Counted from the first letter of the stretch, positions 54,018-63,498 are shown. The stretch: DNA of 64,000 nt from Burkholderiales bacterium (GCA_028868995.1 JAGWTH010000005.1:61548-125547); one strand, 5' to 3'. The notes: generated from the sequence alone by a model not told the origin. Numbers and translations: made by a program.

Positions 54018-55778
54018 TTGCCCTTCTCCAATCCCGACGCCGCGGCTGTCTTCGACGAGATCGCCGACCTGCTCGAAGTGCACGGCGGCAACGCGTTCCG
54101 CGTGCGGGCCTACCGCAACGCCGCCCGCACGCTGCGCGACTACCCGCGCAACGTGAAGGAGATGCTGGACGCGGGCGAGGACCTCGACGACCTGCCGGGC
54201 ATCGGCCGCGACCTCGCCGGCAAGATCGCCGAAATCGTCACCACCGGCACCTGCGCGCAGCTGGAGAGCCTGCGCAAGGAGGTCCCGCACGGCATCGTCG
54301 AGCTGCTGCAACTGCCGGGCCTCGGCCCCAAGCGGGTGCAACTGCTGTTCGAGGCGCTGGGCGTCAAGTCGCTCGAGGAGCTGAAGCAGGCCGCGGAGGA
54401 AGGCCGGGTGCATGCGCTGCGCGGCTTCACGCCGGCCGGCGAGAAGCGCATCCTGGACGCGGTGCTCGCGCGCATGCAGACCGAGAGGCGGCTGCCGCTC
54501 GCGCGTGCCTTCCCGGTGGCCGGGGCCCTGCTCGGGGCGCTGCGCGCCATGCCGGGCGTGCCGCAGGCCGTCGCCGCCGGCAGCCTGCGGCGCATGCGCG
54601 ACACGGTGGGCGACCTGGACCTGCTGGTGACGGCGGCCGCCGACAGCCCGGTCATGGACCGCTTCGTCGCCCTGCCGGAGGTGGAGCGCGTGCTGTCCCA
54701 TGGCGGCACCCGATCCAGCGTGGTGCTCCGCAACGGGCTGCAGGTGGACCTGCGCGCGGTGGCGCCGGAGAGCTTCGGATCGGCCTGGCTGTACTTCACC
54801 GGGTCCAAGGCGCACAACATCGCGCTGCGCACGATCGCCCAGGACCAAGGCCTCAAGCTCAACGAATACGGCCTGTTCCGCGGCGAGCGGCGGGTCGCGG
54901 GCGCCACCGAGGAAGAGGTGTACGGGGCGCTCCGGCTGCCGTGGATCCCGCCGGAGCTGCGCGAGGACCGCGGGGAGATCGCCGCGGCCCAGGCGGGACG
55001 GCTGCCCGCCACGCTGCAGCTGGCCGACCTGCGCGGCGACCTGCACGTGCACACGACCGACAGCGACGGCCAGGACGGCCTGGAGGCCATGGCGCGGGCG
55101 GCCCAGGCGCGCGGCCTGCGCTACCTCGCCGTCACCGACCATTCGCCGCGCCTGGCGGTGGTGCACGGCCTCACCGCCGACCGGCTCGCGCGCCAGGCCG
55201 ACGCCATCGACGCGCTCAACGCGAAGCTCGAGGGCATCACGCTGCTCAAGGGCATCGAGGTCGACATCCTGGAGGACGGCAGGCTGGACCTGCCGGACCG
55301 CGTGCTGGGCCGTCTGGACCTGGTGGTGGGCGCGATCCACCACGCCTTCGACCTGCCGCCCGAGCGCCAGACCGACCGCATCCTGCGCGCCATGGACCAT
55401 CCGCACTTCAGCATCCTGGCCCACCCCACGAGCCGCCTGCTCGACGAGCGCGCGCCGTGCGCCTTCGACCTCGAGCGGGTGCTGCGCCATGCGCGCGATC
55501 GCGGCTGCTTCCTCGAACTGAACGCGCAGCCGGCACGGCTGGACCTCGACGACCGGGCCTGCCGCATGGCCCGCGATGCCGGCGTGCTGGTGAGCATCGC
55601 CAGCGACGCCCACGGCCGCTGGGAGCTGGACTTCCTGCGCTGGGGCGTGGGCCAGGCCCGCCGCGGCTGGCTGGAACCGGCGCAGGTCCTGAACACGCGC
55701 CCGCTGGCGCAACTGCGGCGGCTGCTGGCCGCCACCATGGGCCGCGCGGCGCCCTCGTCCGCGGCGCAGCCCGCCTGA
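54018..55778 (+). CDS. polX: Family X DNA polymerase with C-terminal PHP domain (PolX)
   Basis: The protein has 586 residues from TTG 54018, with AGGAGG 7 bp upstream. N-terminal 8-kDa-like domain with two HhH segments (LPGIGRDLAGKIAEI, LPGLGPKRVQLLF). Palm Asp199, Asp201 (VGDLDLLV) and Asp244 (QVDLRAV). C-terminal PHP domain from about 338 (GDLHVHTTDSDG, AIHHAF, LAHPTSR, SIASDAHG). Such enzymes fill short gaps in base-excision repair, and the PHP part provides 3'-5' exonuclease activity. Part of the FNR-driven plus-strand operon. Confidence 0.92.
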   Translation: MPFSNPDAAAVFDEIADLLEVHGGNAFRVRAYRNAARTLRDYPRNVKEMLDAGEDLDDLPGIGRDLAGKIAEIVTTGTCAQLESLRKEVPHGIVELLQLPGLGPKRVQLLFEALGVKSLEELKQAAEEGRVHALRGFTPAGEKRILDAVLARMQTERRLPLARAFPVAGALLGALRAMPGVPQAVAAGSLRRMRDTVGDLDLLVTAAADSPVMDRFVALPEVERVLSHGGTRSSVVLRNGLQVDLRAVAPESFGSAWLYFTGSKAHNIALRTIAQDQGLKLNEYGLFRGERRVAGATEEEVYGALRLPWIPPELREDRGEIAAAQAGRLPATLQLADLRGDLHVHTTDSDGQDGLEAMARAAQARGLRYLAVTDHSPRLAVVHGLTADRLARQADAIDALNAKLEGITLLKGIEVDILEDGRLDLPDRVLGRLDLVVGAIHHAFDLPPERQTDRILRAMDHPHFSILAHPTSRLLDERAPCAFDLERVLRHARDRGCFLELNAQPARLDLDDRACRMARDAGVLVSIASDAHGRWELDFLRWGVGQARRGWLEPAQVLNTRPLAQLRRLLAATMGRAAPSSAAQPA

Positions 55779-55793
55779 TCCGGAGGAACCATC

Positions 55794-56348
55794 GTGGACA
55801 GCATCCTCGTCGTCTGCTACTCCTACACGGGCGTGTCCCGCCGGGCCGCGCAGCAACTGTGCGCAGAACACGGCTGGCCCCTGGGCGAGATCCGCGATGC
55901 GCAGCCGCGCGCCGGCGCCGGCGGCGCGCTGCGCTGCCTGCTCGACTCGCTCCTGCGCCGCCATCCGGCCATCCGCTACGACGGGCCCGACCCCGGCGAC
56001 TTCCGCACCGTGGTGCTCGTCTCGCCGATCTGGGGCTGGCGCCTCGCGGGGCCCATGCGCAGCTTCGTCGCCAGCCACCGCGGCGACCTGCGACGGGTGG
56101 CCGTCCTGTCCACCATGGGCGGCAGCGGCGCGGTGAACGCGGTGGCGGAGATCGGGCACCTGCTGGGCCATCCGCCGGTCCATGCGCTGGCCCTGCTGCA
56201 GCGGGACGTGGAGCAGGGCGCGGTCCGGCCGCAGCTGGCCGCCTTCGCCGACGCCCTGCAACCCCATTCCACCGCCACCCAGCCGGGCTTCGTGCCGGCG
56301 TGGCACGCGGCACCGACCGAAATCCCCCCCGTCCCGGAGCAACCATGA
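55794..56348 (+). CDS. Flavodoxin-like protein
   Basis: The protein has 184 residues from GTG 55794. It begins SILVVCYSYTGVSRRAAQQL, the phosphate-binding loop pattern of flavodoxin/FMN proteins (YSYTG-ST-like), and has LVSPIWGWRLAGPMRSF and VLSTMGGSG near the isoalloxazine-side loops. No fused reductase. Probable redox carrier or quinone/flavin reductase used at low oxygen (inference). The stop overlaps the second CBS gene (ATGA). Confidence 0.8.
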   Translation: MDSILVVCYSYTGVSRRAAQQLCAEHGWPLGEIRDAQPRAGAGGALRCLLDSLLRRHPAIRYDGPDPGDFRTVVLVSPIWGWRLAGPMRSFVASHRGDLRRVAVLSTMGGSGAVNAVAEIGHLLGHPPVHALALLQRDVEQGAVRPQLAAFADALQPHSTATQPGFVPAWHAAPTEIPPVPEQP

Positions 56349-56848
56349 AGATCGTCGACCTCTGCGAACGCGACATCGTCACCGTCCTGGCTTCCGCCTC
56401 CGTGCGCGAAGCCGCAGCCGCCATGCGCGACCAGCACGTCGGCGCGCTGGCGGTGACCGACCCCTACGAAACCGGGCGCGTGATCGGCATCGTGACCGAC
56501 CGCGACCTGGTGCTGGAGCTGCTGGCCACCGGCCGGCCGGTCGAAGGCCAGGCGATCGGCGCCCTGTGCCGCACCGACCTGGCCGGCGTGGCGGCCAACG
56601 CCTCGCTCGACGAGGCCATCCGCGCGATGCAGCGCAGCGGCGTGCGCCGGCTGCTGGTCATGGGCGACAACGACCAGGTCGTGGGACTGGTGGCCATGGA
56701 CGACCTCGTGCACGCCGTGGCCGGCGAGCTGGATGCGCTGGCCGGCACCTTGCGCACGGGCGTGATCCGCGAGGGCTCGCGCCTGCGCGCGCGCGCCGCC
56801 GCCGACGAGGCCCCGCGGCCGCTGTACATCACGCGCAACGAACCCTGA
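56345..56848 (+). CDS. CBS-pair protein (second copy)
   Basis: The protein has 167 residues. Two CBS motifs (VTVLASASVREAAAAMRDQHVGALAV and VAANASLDEAIRAMQRSGVRRLLVM) with GIVTDRDLVLELL. It resembles the first CBS protein at 50911 closely in order and motifs, suggesting a duplication inside this operon. Translationally coupled to the flavodoxin-like gene. Confidence 0.92.
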   Translation: MKIVDLCERDIVTVLASASVREAAAAMRDQHVGALAVTDPYETGRVIGIVTDRDLVLELLATGRPVEGQAIGALCRTDLAGVAANASLDEAIRAMQRSGVRRLLVMGDNDQVVGLVAMDDLVHAVAGELDALAGTLRTGVIREGSRLRARAAADEAPRPLYITRNEP

Positions 56849-56869
56849 GGGGCGCGGGCCCCGCGTCCC

Positions 56870-57970
56870 ATGGAGCCCTTGCGCCTGCTGCTGGCCGGCG
56901 ACGTGATGACCGGCCGCGGCATCGACCAGGTGCTGCCGCATCCCTCGGCGCCCGGACTGTTCGAGCCCTGGGTGCGCGATGCGCGCGACTACGTCCGCAT
57001 CGCCGAGGAGGCCAGCGGGCCGATCCCGCGCGCGGTTCCCCCGGAGTACGTCTGGGGCGACGTCTTGCCCGTGCTGCGCCGGGCGGACCTGCGGGTGGCG
57101 AACCTCGAGACCGCCGTCACCGCCTCGGACGACGCCTGGCCCGGCAAGGGCATCCACTACCGCATGGCGCCGGCCAACCTGGCGTGCCTCGCGGCAGCCC
57201 ACCTGGACGTCGCCGTGCTGGCCAACAACCACGTGCTCGACTGGGGAGTCGCCGGGCTGCGCGAAACCCTGCAGGTGCTGGGGCGGCTTCCGGTCCGCTG
57301 CGCGGGCGCCGGCCTGCAGCGGCAGCAGGCACGGGCGCCGGTGGCGGTAACCCTGGCCGGCGGCGGCCGGCTGCTGGTGTCGGCCTGGGCCACCGCCTCC
57401 AGCGGCGTGCCCGCGGAATGGGCGGCGGGCGCGACGCGTCCCGGCATCGCACTGCTGCCGGACCTGTCCGATGCCGGGTTCCTGGAGATCGCGCAGGCGG
57501 TCGCATCCGCTCGGCAGCCGGGCGACCTCTGCCTGGTGTCGCTCCACTGGGGAGGCAACTGGGGCTTCGGGGTGCCGGCGGAACACCGCGCCTTCGCGCA
57601 TCGCCTGGTGGACCGGGGCGTGGCCGACGTCGTGCATGGCCATTCCTCGCACCACCCCCTGGGCATCGAGGTCTACCGCGGCCGGGCGGTGCTGCACGGC
57701 TGCGGCGATCTGCTCAACGACTACGAGGGCATAGGGCCGCACGGCAGCCTGCGCAGCGATGCGTCCTGCCTGTACCTGCTCACGCTGGCGGCGGACGGGG
57801 CGCTGCAGCGCCTGGAGATCGTCCCGCTGCGCATCCGCCGTTTCCGCCTGGAGCAGGCCGACGATGCCACCCGGCGCTGGCTGCGGGAACTGTTCGAACG
57901 CGAAGGCCGGGCTGTCGGCACCGGCGTGCAGGCGCTGGCGGACGGCCGCCTGGCCCTGCGCTGGGGTTGA
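56870..57970 (+). CDS. CapA/PgsA-like metallophosphatase-fold protein
   Basis: The protein has 366 residues. PGA_cap fold with metal-site motifs: GDVMTGRGID (about 10-19), NLETAVT, LANNHVLDWG, SLHWGGNWG and VHGHSSHHPLG. The B. subtilis relative is part of poly-gamma-glutamate synthesis; here no ligase genes accompany it and there is no signal peptide, so the substrate is unknown. Last gene of the plus-strand operon, convergent with the nitroreductase-like gene. Confidence 0.87.
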   Translation: MEPLRLLLAGDVMTGRGIDQVLPHPSAPGLFEPWVRDARDYVRIAEEASGPIPRAVPPEYVWGDVLPVLRRADLRVANLETAVTASDDAWPGKGIHYRMAPANLACLAAAHLDVAVLANNHVLDWGVAGLRETLQVLGRLPVRCAGAGLQRQQARAPVAVTLAGGGRLLVSAWATASSGVPAEWAAGATRPGIALLPDLSDAGFLEIAQAVASARQPGDLCLVSLHWGGNWGFGVPAEHRAFAHRLVDRGVADVVHGHSSHHPLGIEVYRGRAVLHGCGDLLNDYEGIGPHGSLRSDASCLYLLTLAADGALQRLEIVPLRIRRFRLEQADDATRRWLRELFEREGRAVGTGVQALADGRLALRWG

Positions 57971-57980
57971 GCCGTCTCCT

Positions 57981-58577
57981 TCAGTCCGCCACCTGCGGGT
58001 AGCCGATGGACTGCGCCAGGGCGATGCGCTGGCTGCGCCGCAGGCCCAGCGCCTGCGCCAGGGGCCGGCGATCGATCAGTCCGCGCACCACGGTGGCCAG
58101 CCCCGTGGCGGCGCAGTAGAGGTACACGTTCTCCGCGATGCAGCCCACGTCCGCCCCGGCCAGGAAGCCGTGCTCCTCCTCGTCCCCTTCCTCCTCCGGA
58201 CCGAAGTCCACCACGTAGACGAGGTTCAGGGGAGCGGTCGCGGCGAATTCCTGCGTGCCCGTGAGCGCGCGCAGGTCGTCCGCGCGAACCTGCTGCAGGC
58301 GGTGCTCGCCGGGCTCGTAGCGGTAGGCCCCTTCGGGCAGCACCACGTAGACGGTCACGGCCTGCCGGTTGTGCGCCGACGGCGCGGTGCGCCCCCAGCT
58401 GCCGGCCCGGTTGATGCCGAACGCGGCCCAGAGGAGGGCGGAAAGCCGGGCCAGGGGCACGGGCTCCGGGCGGAACTCGCGGGTGCTGCGGCGCCTCGCC
58501 AGCGCCTGCTCCAGGCTCAGCCCGGACGCCATGCGAGGGGCGGGCAACTCCAGGGTGCCGGGGGGACTGGCGGACAT
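57981..58577 (-). CDS. Nitroreductase-family protein (SagB-like)
   Basis: The protein has 198 residues from ATG 58577. FMN-binding nitroreductase fold: LARRRSTREF near residue 28, SALLWAAFGINR, TAPSAHNRQAVTVYVV, and GCIAENVYLYCAATGLATVVRG. It matches the compact SagB-type branch rather than NfsA/NfsB. Its promoter has an FNR box and CATTCT at the canonical distance. Confidence 0.88.
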   Translation of the reverse strand: MSASPPGTLELPAPRMASGLSLEQALARRRSTREFRPEPVPLARLSALLWAAFGINRAGSWGRTAPSAHNRQAVTVYVVLPEGAYRYEPGEHRLQQVRADDLRALTGTQEFAATAPLNLVYVVDFGPEEEGDEEEHGFLAGADVGCIAENVYLYCAATGLATVVRGLIDRRPLAQALGLRRSQRIALAQSIGYPQVAD

Positions 58578-58605
58578 GGGGGGATCCTCGTGGGGTGCAC
58601 CGCGA

Positions 58606-58695
58606 AGAATGGATCGCCCGCGCTCGTTCGCCTTGAGCTGCCTCAACCCGCGGCCTCGCGCCGCGATTGGCGGATGCGGCGCGAAGGTGTAGCTT
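58606..58695. promoter_or_regulatory. FNR-type box with divergent promoters
   Basis: TTGAG-CTGC-CTCAA (58633-58646). On the minus strand CATTCT (58611-58606) lies exactly 31 bp away (class II spacing, nitroreductase). On the plus strand TTGGCG (58667-58672), 17 bp, TAGCTT (58690-58695) forms a promoter with the box 53 bp from the -10 centre, the geometry of a class I site at about -61.5 (phosphoribosyltransferase). Confidence 0.65.
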
Positions 58696-58739
58696 CTGCA
58701 TTGCCGCCGGCGAGGTGCCGGCATCGCAGGATGAGGCCC

Positions 58740-59381
58740 ATGTTCGAGGATCGCAAGGATGCCGCCGAGCGCCTGGCCGAGGCGCTGGCCGCCTATCGCG
58801 GGCAGCACCCGCTGGTCCTGGCCATCCCGCGCGGCGCGGTGCCCATGGCGGCGCTGATCGCGCGGCGTCTGGAAGGCGAGCTGGACCTGGTGCTGGTGCG
58901 CAAGCTGCACGCGCCGGGCGCACCCGAGTTCGCGGTCGGTTCCGTGGACGAGTCCGGCTGGGTTTACCTGGCACCGCATGCCGGCGCCGTCGGGGCGAAC
59001 GGCAGCTACGTGGCCGAGCAGAAGCAGCAGCAGCTGCAGGAACTGCGGCGCCGGCGGGCGCTGTACACGCCGGGGCGGCCGGCGATCGATGCGGCGGGCC
59101 GCACCGTGATCGTCGTGGACGACGGGCTCGCGACGGGCGCGACCATGGTGGCGGCACTGCACGCGGTGCGCCAGCGCGGCCCCGCGAAACTGGTGTGCGC
59201 CGTGCCCGTGGCCTCCGGGGAGGCCGTGAAGCTGGTGGGCGGATACGCCGACGAGGTCGTGTGCCTCGATACGCCGCGGCGGTTCATGGCCGTCGGTCAG
59301 TTCTACGCGTCCTTCCCCCAGCTGGAGGACGAAGAGGTGGTGGCCCTGATGCGCGAAGCGGCGCCGGAGGTGCCGCGCTGA
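58740..59381 (+). CDS. Phosphoribosyltransferase-fold protein
   Basis: The protein has 213 residues from ATG 58740, with GGATGAGG just upstream. PRTase fold of the COG1926 type: VLAIPRGAVPMAALIARRL, VLVRKLHAPG, and the PRPP loop VIVVDDGLATGATM (two Asp). Base substrate unknown. Located between the nitroreductase-like gene and a kinase-like gene. It would consume the PRPP made by the two PRPP-synthetase homologues of the locus (inference). Confidence 0.9.
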   Translation: MFEDRKDAAERLAEALAAYRGQHPLVLAIPRGAVPMAALIARRLEGELDLVLVRKLHAPGAPEFAVGSVDESGWVYLAPHAGAVGANGSYVAEQKQQQLQELRRRRALYTPGRPAIDAAGRTVIVVDDGLATGATMVAALHAVRQRGPAKLVCAVPVASGEAVKLVGGYADEVVCLDTPRRFMAVGQFYASFPQLEDEEVVALMREAAPEVPR

Positions 59382-59398
59382 AGCCCGTCGGAGCGCTG

Positions 59399-60442
59399 GT
59401 GCGGCAAGCGCGGGCCGAACCCACGACCGCCGAAGTGGTTGCGGCACTGTCCCAGGCCGCGGCCTATCCGCCGCCCGAGCAGCCGGTCGAGGCCATCGAG
59501 ACCCACATGTCCTGGGTCTTCCTGACCGAGGCGCACGCCTGGAAGCTCAAGAAGCCCGTGCGCCACGGGCGGCTCGACTTCAGCACCGCCTCGGCGCGCC
59601 GCTTCTACTGCCTGGAGGAGCTGCGGCTGAACCGGCGCCTGGCCTCCTCGGTCTACCTGGACGTCGTTCCCCTCACGCGCGAGGGTGACGGCACGCTGCG
59701 CATCGGCGGCACGGGATGCGCGGTCGACTGGCTGGTGAAGATGCGCCGGCTGCCGCTGGCGCGGATGCTGGACCGGATGATCGCGGTCGGCGAGGCTGCC
59801 GAGGGGCACATGCGCGCGATCGCCGCCGCCCTGTGCGCCTTCTACCGCACGCAGGCACCGGCGCCGCTGGACCGCCGCGGCTACCGGGCCTTGCTGCTGC
59901 GGACCGTGGACGAGCACGAGCGCGAGCTGGCCGATCCGGCCTGGGCCTTGCCCGCGGACCGGGTGCATGCGCTGGCAGCCGTCCAGCGGGACTTCGTGCG
60001 GCGGCATGCCGCGGAACTGGATGCCCGCGTCGCCGCCGGCCGCGTCGTGGATGCCCACGGCGACCTGCGGCCCGAGCACGTGTGGCTGGGCGAGCCGCTC
60101 GCCATCATCGACTGCCTGGAGTTCTCGGCCGAACTGCGCCTGGCGGACACGGCCGACGAAGTGGGCTTCCTGGCCCTCGAATGCGAGCGGGCCGGCGCCG
60201 CCGGCCTGGGCCGGGTGCTGGTCGAGGCCTACCGGGAACAGTGCGGCGATGCCGTGTCGCCCCAGCTGCTGCACTTCTACCAGAGCTGCAGGGCCTGCAC
60301 CCGGGCCCAGCTCGCCATCGCGCACCTGCACGAGCCGCGCTACCGCGACTCGCCCGTGTGGCGCCGCCGCGCGCTGCGCTACCTGGCGCTGGCCACGCGC
60401 CACCTGCGGGCGGCCGGCCTCATGCATCCAGCAGGTCGGTGA
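59399..60442 (+). CDS. COG2187-type kinase-like protein
   Basis: The protein has 347 residues from GTG 59399. Resembles the N-terminal half of COG2187 'aminoglycoside phosphotransferase family' proteins: [21 protein letters not shown] near the N-terminus, catalytic-loop equivalent [13 protein letters not shown] and IIDCLEFS. The usual Asn of HxDxxxxN is His here, and the C-terminal P-loop kinase domain common in COG2187 is absent. Substrate unknown. The last 23 bp overlap the convergent PRPP-synthetase homologue. Confidence 0.8.
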   Translation: MRQARAEPTTAEVVAALSQAAAYPPPEQPVEAIETHMSWVFLTEAHAWKLKKPVRHGRLDFSTASARRFYCLEELRLNRRLASSVYLDVVPLTREGDGTLRIGGTGCAVDWLVKMRRLPLARMLDRMIAVGEAAEGHMRAIAAALCAFYRTQAPAPLDRRGYRALLLRTVDEHERELADPAWALPADRVHALAAVQRDFVRRHAAELDARVAAGRVVDAHGDLRPEHVWLGEPLAIIDCLEFSAELRLADTADEVGFLALECERAGAAGLGRVLVEAYREQCGDAVSPQLLHFYQSCRACTRAQLAIAHLHEPRYRDSPVWRRRALRYLALATRHLRAAGLMHPAGR

Positions 60443-61445
60443 GCGAGCCGTTCGCGTGCAGCCGCCGGATCGCCTCGGCGAACAGGGGCGCGCCGGACAG
60501 CACCCGCAGCTTGTCGCGCACGGGCCCGGGCGGCAGACGGAAGGGCGGGACGGTGTCGGTCACGACCAGGCCGTCGAGGCCGGGGTCGGCCAGGACGCGG
60601 GCAGCGTCGCCGGTGAACAGGCCGTGCGTCGCCGCGCCGAACACGCGCCGCGCGCCGAGCCCGCGGCAGGCGGCCGTGGTGCGGGCGATGGTCGTGCCGC
60701 TGGCGATCAGGTCGTCGTAGACGATGGCGCAGCGGCCGTCCACGTCGCCCACGATCAGCTCGCCGCGCACCACGCCCTCGCTGCGGTGCTTCTCCGCGAA
60801 GGCGGCGGCCACGGGCCGCCCGAGTTCGCGCTCCAGGCGCAGCCGGAACAACTCGGCGCGCTTGATGCCGCCGGCGTCCGGCGACACCACCGCGATGGCT
60901 TCGTCGCGCAAGAGGCAGGCGAAATGGCGCGCGAACAGCGCGGTGGCCTCCAGGTGTTCGGTGCGGCAGCGGAACGCGTTCTGGAACGCGGCCAGGTTGT
61001 GCACGTCCAGCGTCACCACGCGGTCGGTGCCGACCGCCTCGAACAGGGCGGCCACGTAACGGGTCGTCACGGGATCGCGCGGCTTGGTGCGGCGGTCCTT
61101 GCGGGCGTAGGCGAGGTAGGGCACGACCGCGGTCACGCGGGCGGCGGAATCGTCCTTCAGCGCGCCGATGAAGAACAGCAGCCGCACCAGCCGGGCGTCG
61201 ACGCCGGCCGCGGGATCGCCGTGCAGGGAGTGCAGCACGTAGACATCGCGCCCGCGCACGCTGGCCAGCGGCCGGATCTTGTGCTCCCCGTCCTCGAAGG
61301 CGCGCTCCTCGTGGGGGGTGAGCGGCAGGCCCAGCTGTGCGGCCACCGATTCGCCCCAGGCGCGGCTGGCGTCCAGGGCGAACAGGCAGGGGGCAGAATC
61401 AGCGCTGGCGGACGATTCCGCGGAGGGGGAGGTCAGGGCAGGCAT
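60420..61445 (-). CDS. Ribose-phosphate pyrophosphokinase homologue (second copy)
   Basis: The protein has 341 residues from ATG 61445. PRPP-synthetase folds: [30 protein letters not shown], the flexible-loop region AEKHRSEG, and PRPP loop [16 protein letters not shown]. It is longer than the copy at 47707-48600 and distinct from it. No later ATG, GTG or TTG precedes the conserved part, so the start is firm. It shares start-codon bases with the divergent DHH gene. Confidence 0.88.
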   Translation of the reverse strand: MPALTSPSAESSASADSAPCLFALDASRAWGESVAAQLGLPLTPHEERAFEDGEHKIRPLASVRGRDVYVLHSLHGDPAAGVDARLVRLLFFIGALKDDSAARVTAVVPYLAYARKDRRTKPRDPVTTRYVAALFEAVGTDRVVTLDVHNLAAFQNAFRCRTEHLEATALFARHFACLLRDEAIAVVSPDAGGIKRAELFRLRLERELGRPVAAAFAEKHRSEGVVRGELIVGDVDGRCAIVYDDLIASGTTIARTTAACRGLGARRVFGAATHGLFTGDAARVLADPGLDGLVVTDTVPPFRLPPGPVRDKLRVLSGAPLFAEAIRRLHANGSLTDLLDA

Positions 61446-62433
61446 GGCGCATTTCGACGTGTTCAATGGCGACGCCGACGGCCTTTGCGCGCTGCAGCAG
61501 CTGCGCCTGGCCAGCCCGCGCGAGGCGGTGCTGGTGACGGGCGTCAAGCGCGACATCGCGCTGCTGGACCGCGTGCACGCGCACGCCGGCGACACCGTCA
61601 CTGTGCTGGACGTTTCGCTGGAACGCAACCGCGAGGCGCTGCTGGCGCTGCTGGCCCGGGGCGTGGCCGTCGAGTATTTCGACCACCACTTCGCCGGGAC
61701 CGTGCCGCGGCATCCCCTGTTCACGGCCCATCTCGACCCGGCTCCGGAGGCCTGCACCAGCCTGCTGGTCGATCGCTGCCTGCAGGGGCGCCACCGGGCC
61801 TGGGCCGTCGTCGGCGCCTACGGCGACGGGTTGCCGGGCACCGCGGAAGGGTTGGCGGACCGGCTCGGCCTCACCGTGGACCAGCGCCGGACCCTGCGCA
61901 CGCTCGGCGAGGCCATCAACTACAACGCGTACGGGGAGACGGAAGCGGACCTGCTGGTGCCGCCGGCGCGGCTGGCGCAGCTCCTGCGGCCCTACGCGGA
62001 TCCGCTCGTGTTTGCCGCCGCGTCGCCCGAGGCGAGGGAACTGGCGGGGGCCCGGGCCCGGGACATGGCACGGGCCCAGGCCGTGCCGCCGTCGCACGAG
62101 TGGCCGGCAGCCGCCGTGACCTTCCTGCCCGATGCGCCCTGGGCCCGGCGGGTGCAAGGCAGCTTCGCCCATGCCCTGGGCGAGCGCGAGCCCGCACGGG
62201 CGCACGCCGTGCTGTGCGAACGCGCCGACGGCAGCTACAGCGTCAGCGTGCGGGCGCCGCGCAGCCGGCCGCAAGGGGCCGAGTCCCTGTGCCGGCGCTT
62301 TCCCGGCGGGGGCGGGCGGGCCGGGGCTGCCGGCATCGACGCCCTGCCTGCCGGGCGCGTCGACGAATTCCTGCAGGCCCTGGCCGCCGCCTGGCCGGGC
62401 ACGTGGCAGCCCTCCGGCCGGGAAGGGGATTGA
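61444..62433 (+). CDS. DHH-family phosphoesterase
   Basis: The protein has 329 residues. DHH motifs: [14 protein letters not shown] at the N-terminus, VLDVSLERN, and EYFDHHFAG, which give the Mn-binding aspartates and histidines. Related enzymes hydrolyse short oligonucleotides, c-di-AMP or pAp; the substrate here is unknown, and no extra sensory domain is seen. ATG 61444 has GGAGGGGGAGG upstream. The start codon overlaps that of the divergent PRPP-synthetase homologue within CATG (61443-61446). Confidence 0.87.
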   Translation: MAHFDVFNGDADGLCALQQLRLASPREAVLVTGVKRDIALLDRVHAHAGDTVTVLDVSLERNREALLALLARGVAVEYFDHHFAGTVPRHPLFTAHLDPAPEACTSLLVDRCLQGRHRAWAVVGAYGDGLPGTAEGLADRLGLTVDQRRTLRTLGEAINYNAYGETEADLLVPPARLAQLLRPYADPLVFAAASPEARELAGARARDMARAQAVPPSHEWPAAAVTFLPDAPWARRVQGSFAHALGEREPARAHAVLCERADGSYSVSVRAPRSRPQGAESLCRRFPGGGGRAGAAGIDALPAGRVDEFLQALAAAWPGTWQPSGREGD

Positions 62434-62470
62434 TGCGGATCAAGCGGCCCATTCGCCGCCCACCTATCGT
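62430..62470 (+). promoter_or_regulatory. Consensus FNR box and -10
   Basis: TTGAT-GCGG-ATCAA (62430-62443) is a perfect FNR consensus and overlaps the DHH stop codon. TATCGT (62465-62470) lies exactly 31 bp centre to centre downstream. The predicted transcription start coincides with the next ATG (62477). Confidence 0.8.
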
Positions 62471-62476
62471 TGCGCC

Positions 62477-63358
62477 ATGAAGAACCTCTGGATTCGCGCC
62501 CTGGCGGCGCTCGCCCTGCTGCTGCCCGCGTGGTGCCTGGCCGCCGGCCCGCTCGGGGCGGAGGCGCTGCATGCCCGCTACGCGGCACTGGCGCCGCAGC
62601 TGGCGAAGAACGCCTTCGGCGGCCCCCTGGTGCTGCAGTCGCAGGAAGCCTCCCGTCGCATCGACGGTGAGGTCTTCGCCGTCCTGTCCCATCCTTTCCC
62701 GAAGGTGGAAGCAGCGCTCTCGGACCCCAGGCAGTGGTGCGACATCCTGATACTGCACCTCAACACCAAGTACTGCCACCTCCAGCAGGCCCAGGGCACG
62801 ACGACGCTGGACGTCCGGGTGGGCAGGAAAAATCCCCAGTCCATCTCCGCGGCCTCCCGACTCGACTTCGTGTGGCGACCGCCCAAGGTCGGCAGCGACT
62901 ACCTGCTGGCTTCCCTGGAGGCGCCGGACGGCCCCTACGACACCAGCAACTACCGGCTGCTGGTGGAAGCGGTGCCGCTGGACGACAACCGCACCTTCCT
63001 GCACATGGGCTACGCCCTGAGCTACGGCGGCGCCAGCGAGTTCGCCATGGGCCTCTACCTGGGCACCATCGCGCGCGACAAGGTGGGGTTCACCCGCGTG
63101 CCGCCCGGACAGGATGGCGCGGACGGCTACGTGGGCGGCCAGCGCGGGGTGGTGGAGCGCAACACCATGCGCTACTACCTCGCCATCGACGCCTATCTCG
63201 ATTCCCTGTCCGCCCCGCCCGCCCTGCAGCTGGAGCGCCGCCTGAAAACCTGGTTCGACGCCACGGAGAAATACCCGAAGCAGCTGCACGAGGTGGAGCG
63301 GGACGACTACCTGAAGATGAAGCGCGACGAGGTCGAACGGCAGAAGACCGCCCAGTGA
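62477..63358 (+). CDS. Exported START-like protein of unknown function
   Basis: The protein has 293 residues. Signal peptide MKNLWIRALAALALLLPAWCLA precedes a single domain that may be START-like: FAVLSHPFPKVEAALSDPRQWCDILILHLNTKYC, then RLDFVWRPP and LLVEAVPLDDNRTFLHMGYALSYG. No catalytic motif is identified. Under a perfect FNR box. Periplasmic or outer-membrane location expected. Confidence 0.75.
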   Translation: MKNLWIRALAALALLLPAWCLAAGPLGAEALHARYAALAPQLAKNAFGGPLVLQSQEASRRIDGEVFAVLSHPFPKVEAALSDPRQWCDILILHLNTKYCHLQQAQGTTTLDVRVGRKNPQSISAASRLDFVWRPPKVGSDYLLASLEAPDGPYDTSNYRLLVEAVPLDDNRTFLHMGYALSYGGASEFAMGLYLGTIARDKVGFTRVPPGQDGADGYVGGQRGVVERNTMRYYLAIDAYLDSLSAPPALQLERRLKTWFDATEKYPKQLHEVERDDYLKMKRDEVERQKTAQ

Positions 63359-63389
63359 ATCCGCGCGCCCGCGCGGATTGTCGCCGGGC

Positions 63390-63430
63390 TTGACGAAGCT
63401 CAATTGGCGGCGGGTGCGGGGGTGGATACT
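63390..63430 (+). promoter_or_regulatory. FNR-type box and -10
   Basis: TTGAC-GAAG-CTCAA (63390-63403), with GATACT (63425-63430) exactly 31 bp centre to centre downstream. It would drive the Lys/Ala-rich exported protein. Confidence 0.65.
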
Positions 63431-63498
63431 GGACGGAGGATTTGAATCGGTCAGGTCCTTGCGAAAACAGTCGTCAATCCCGTCATCCGGAGGAATCC

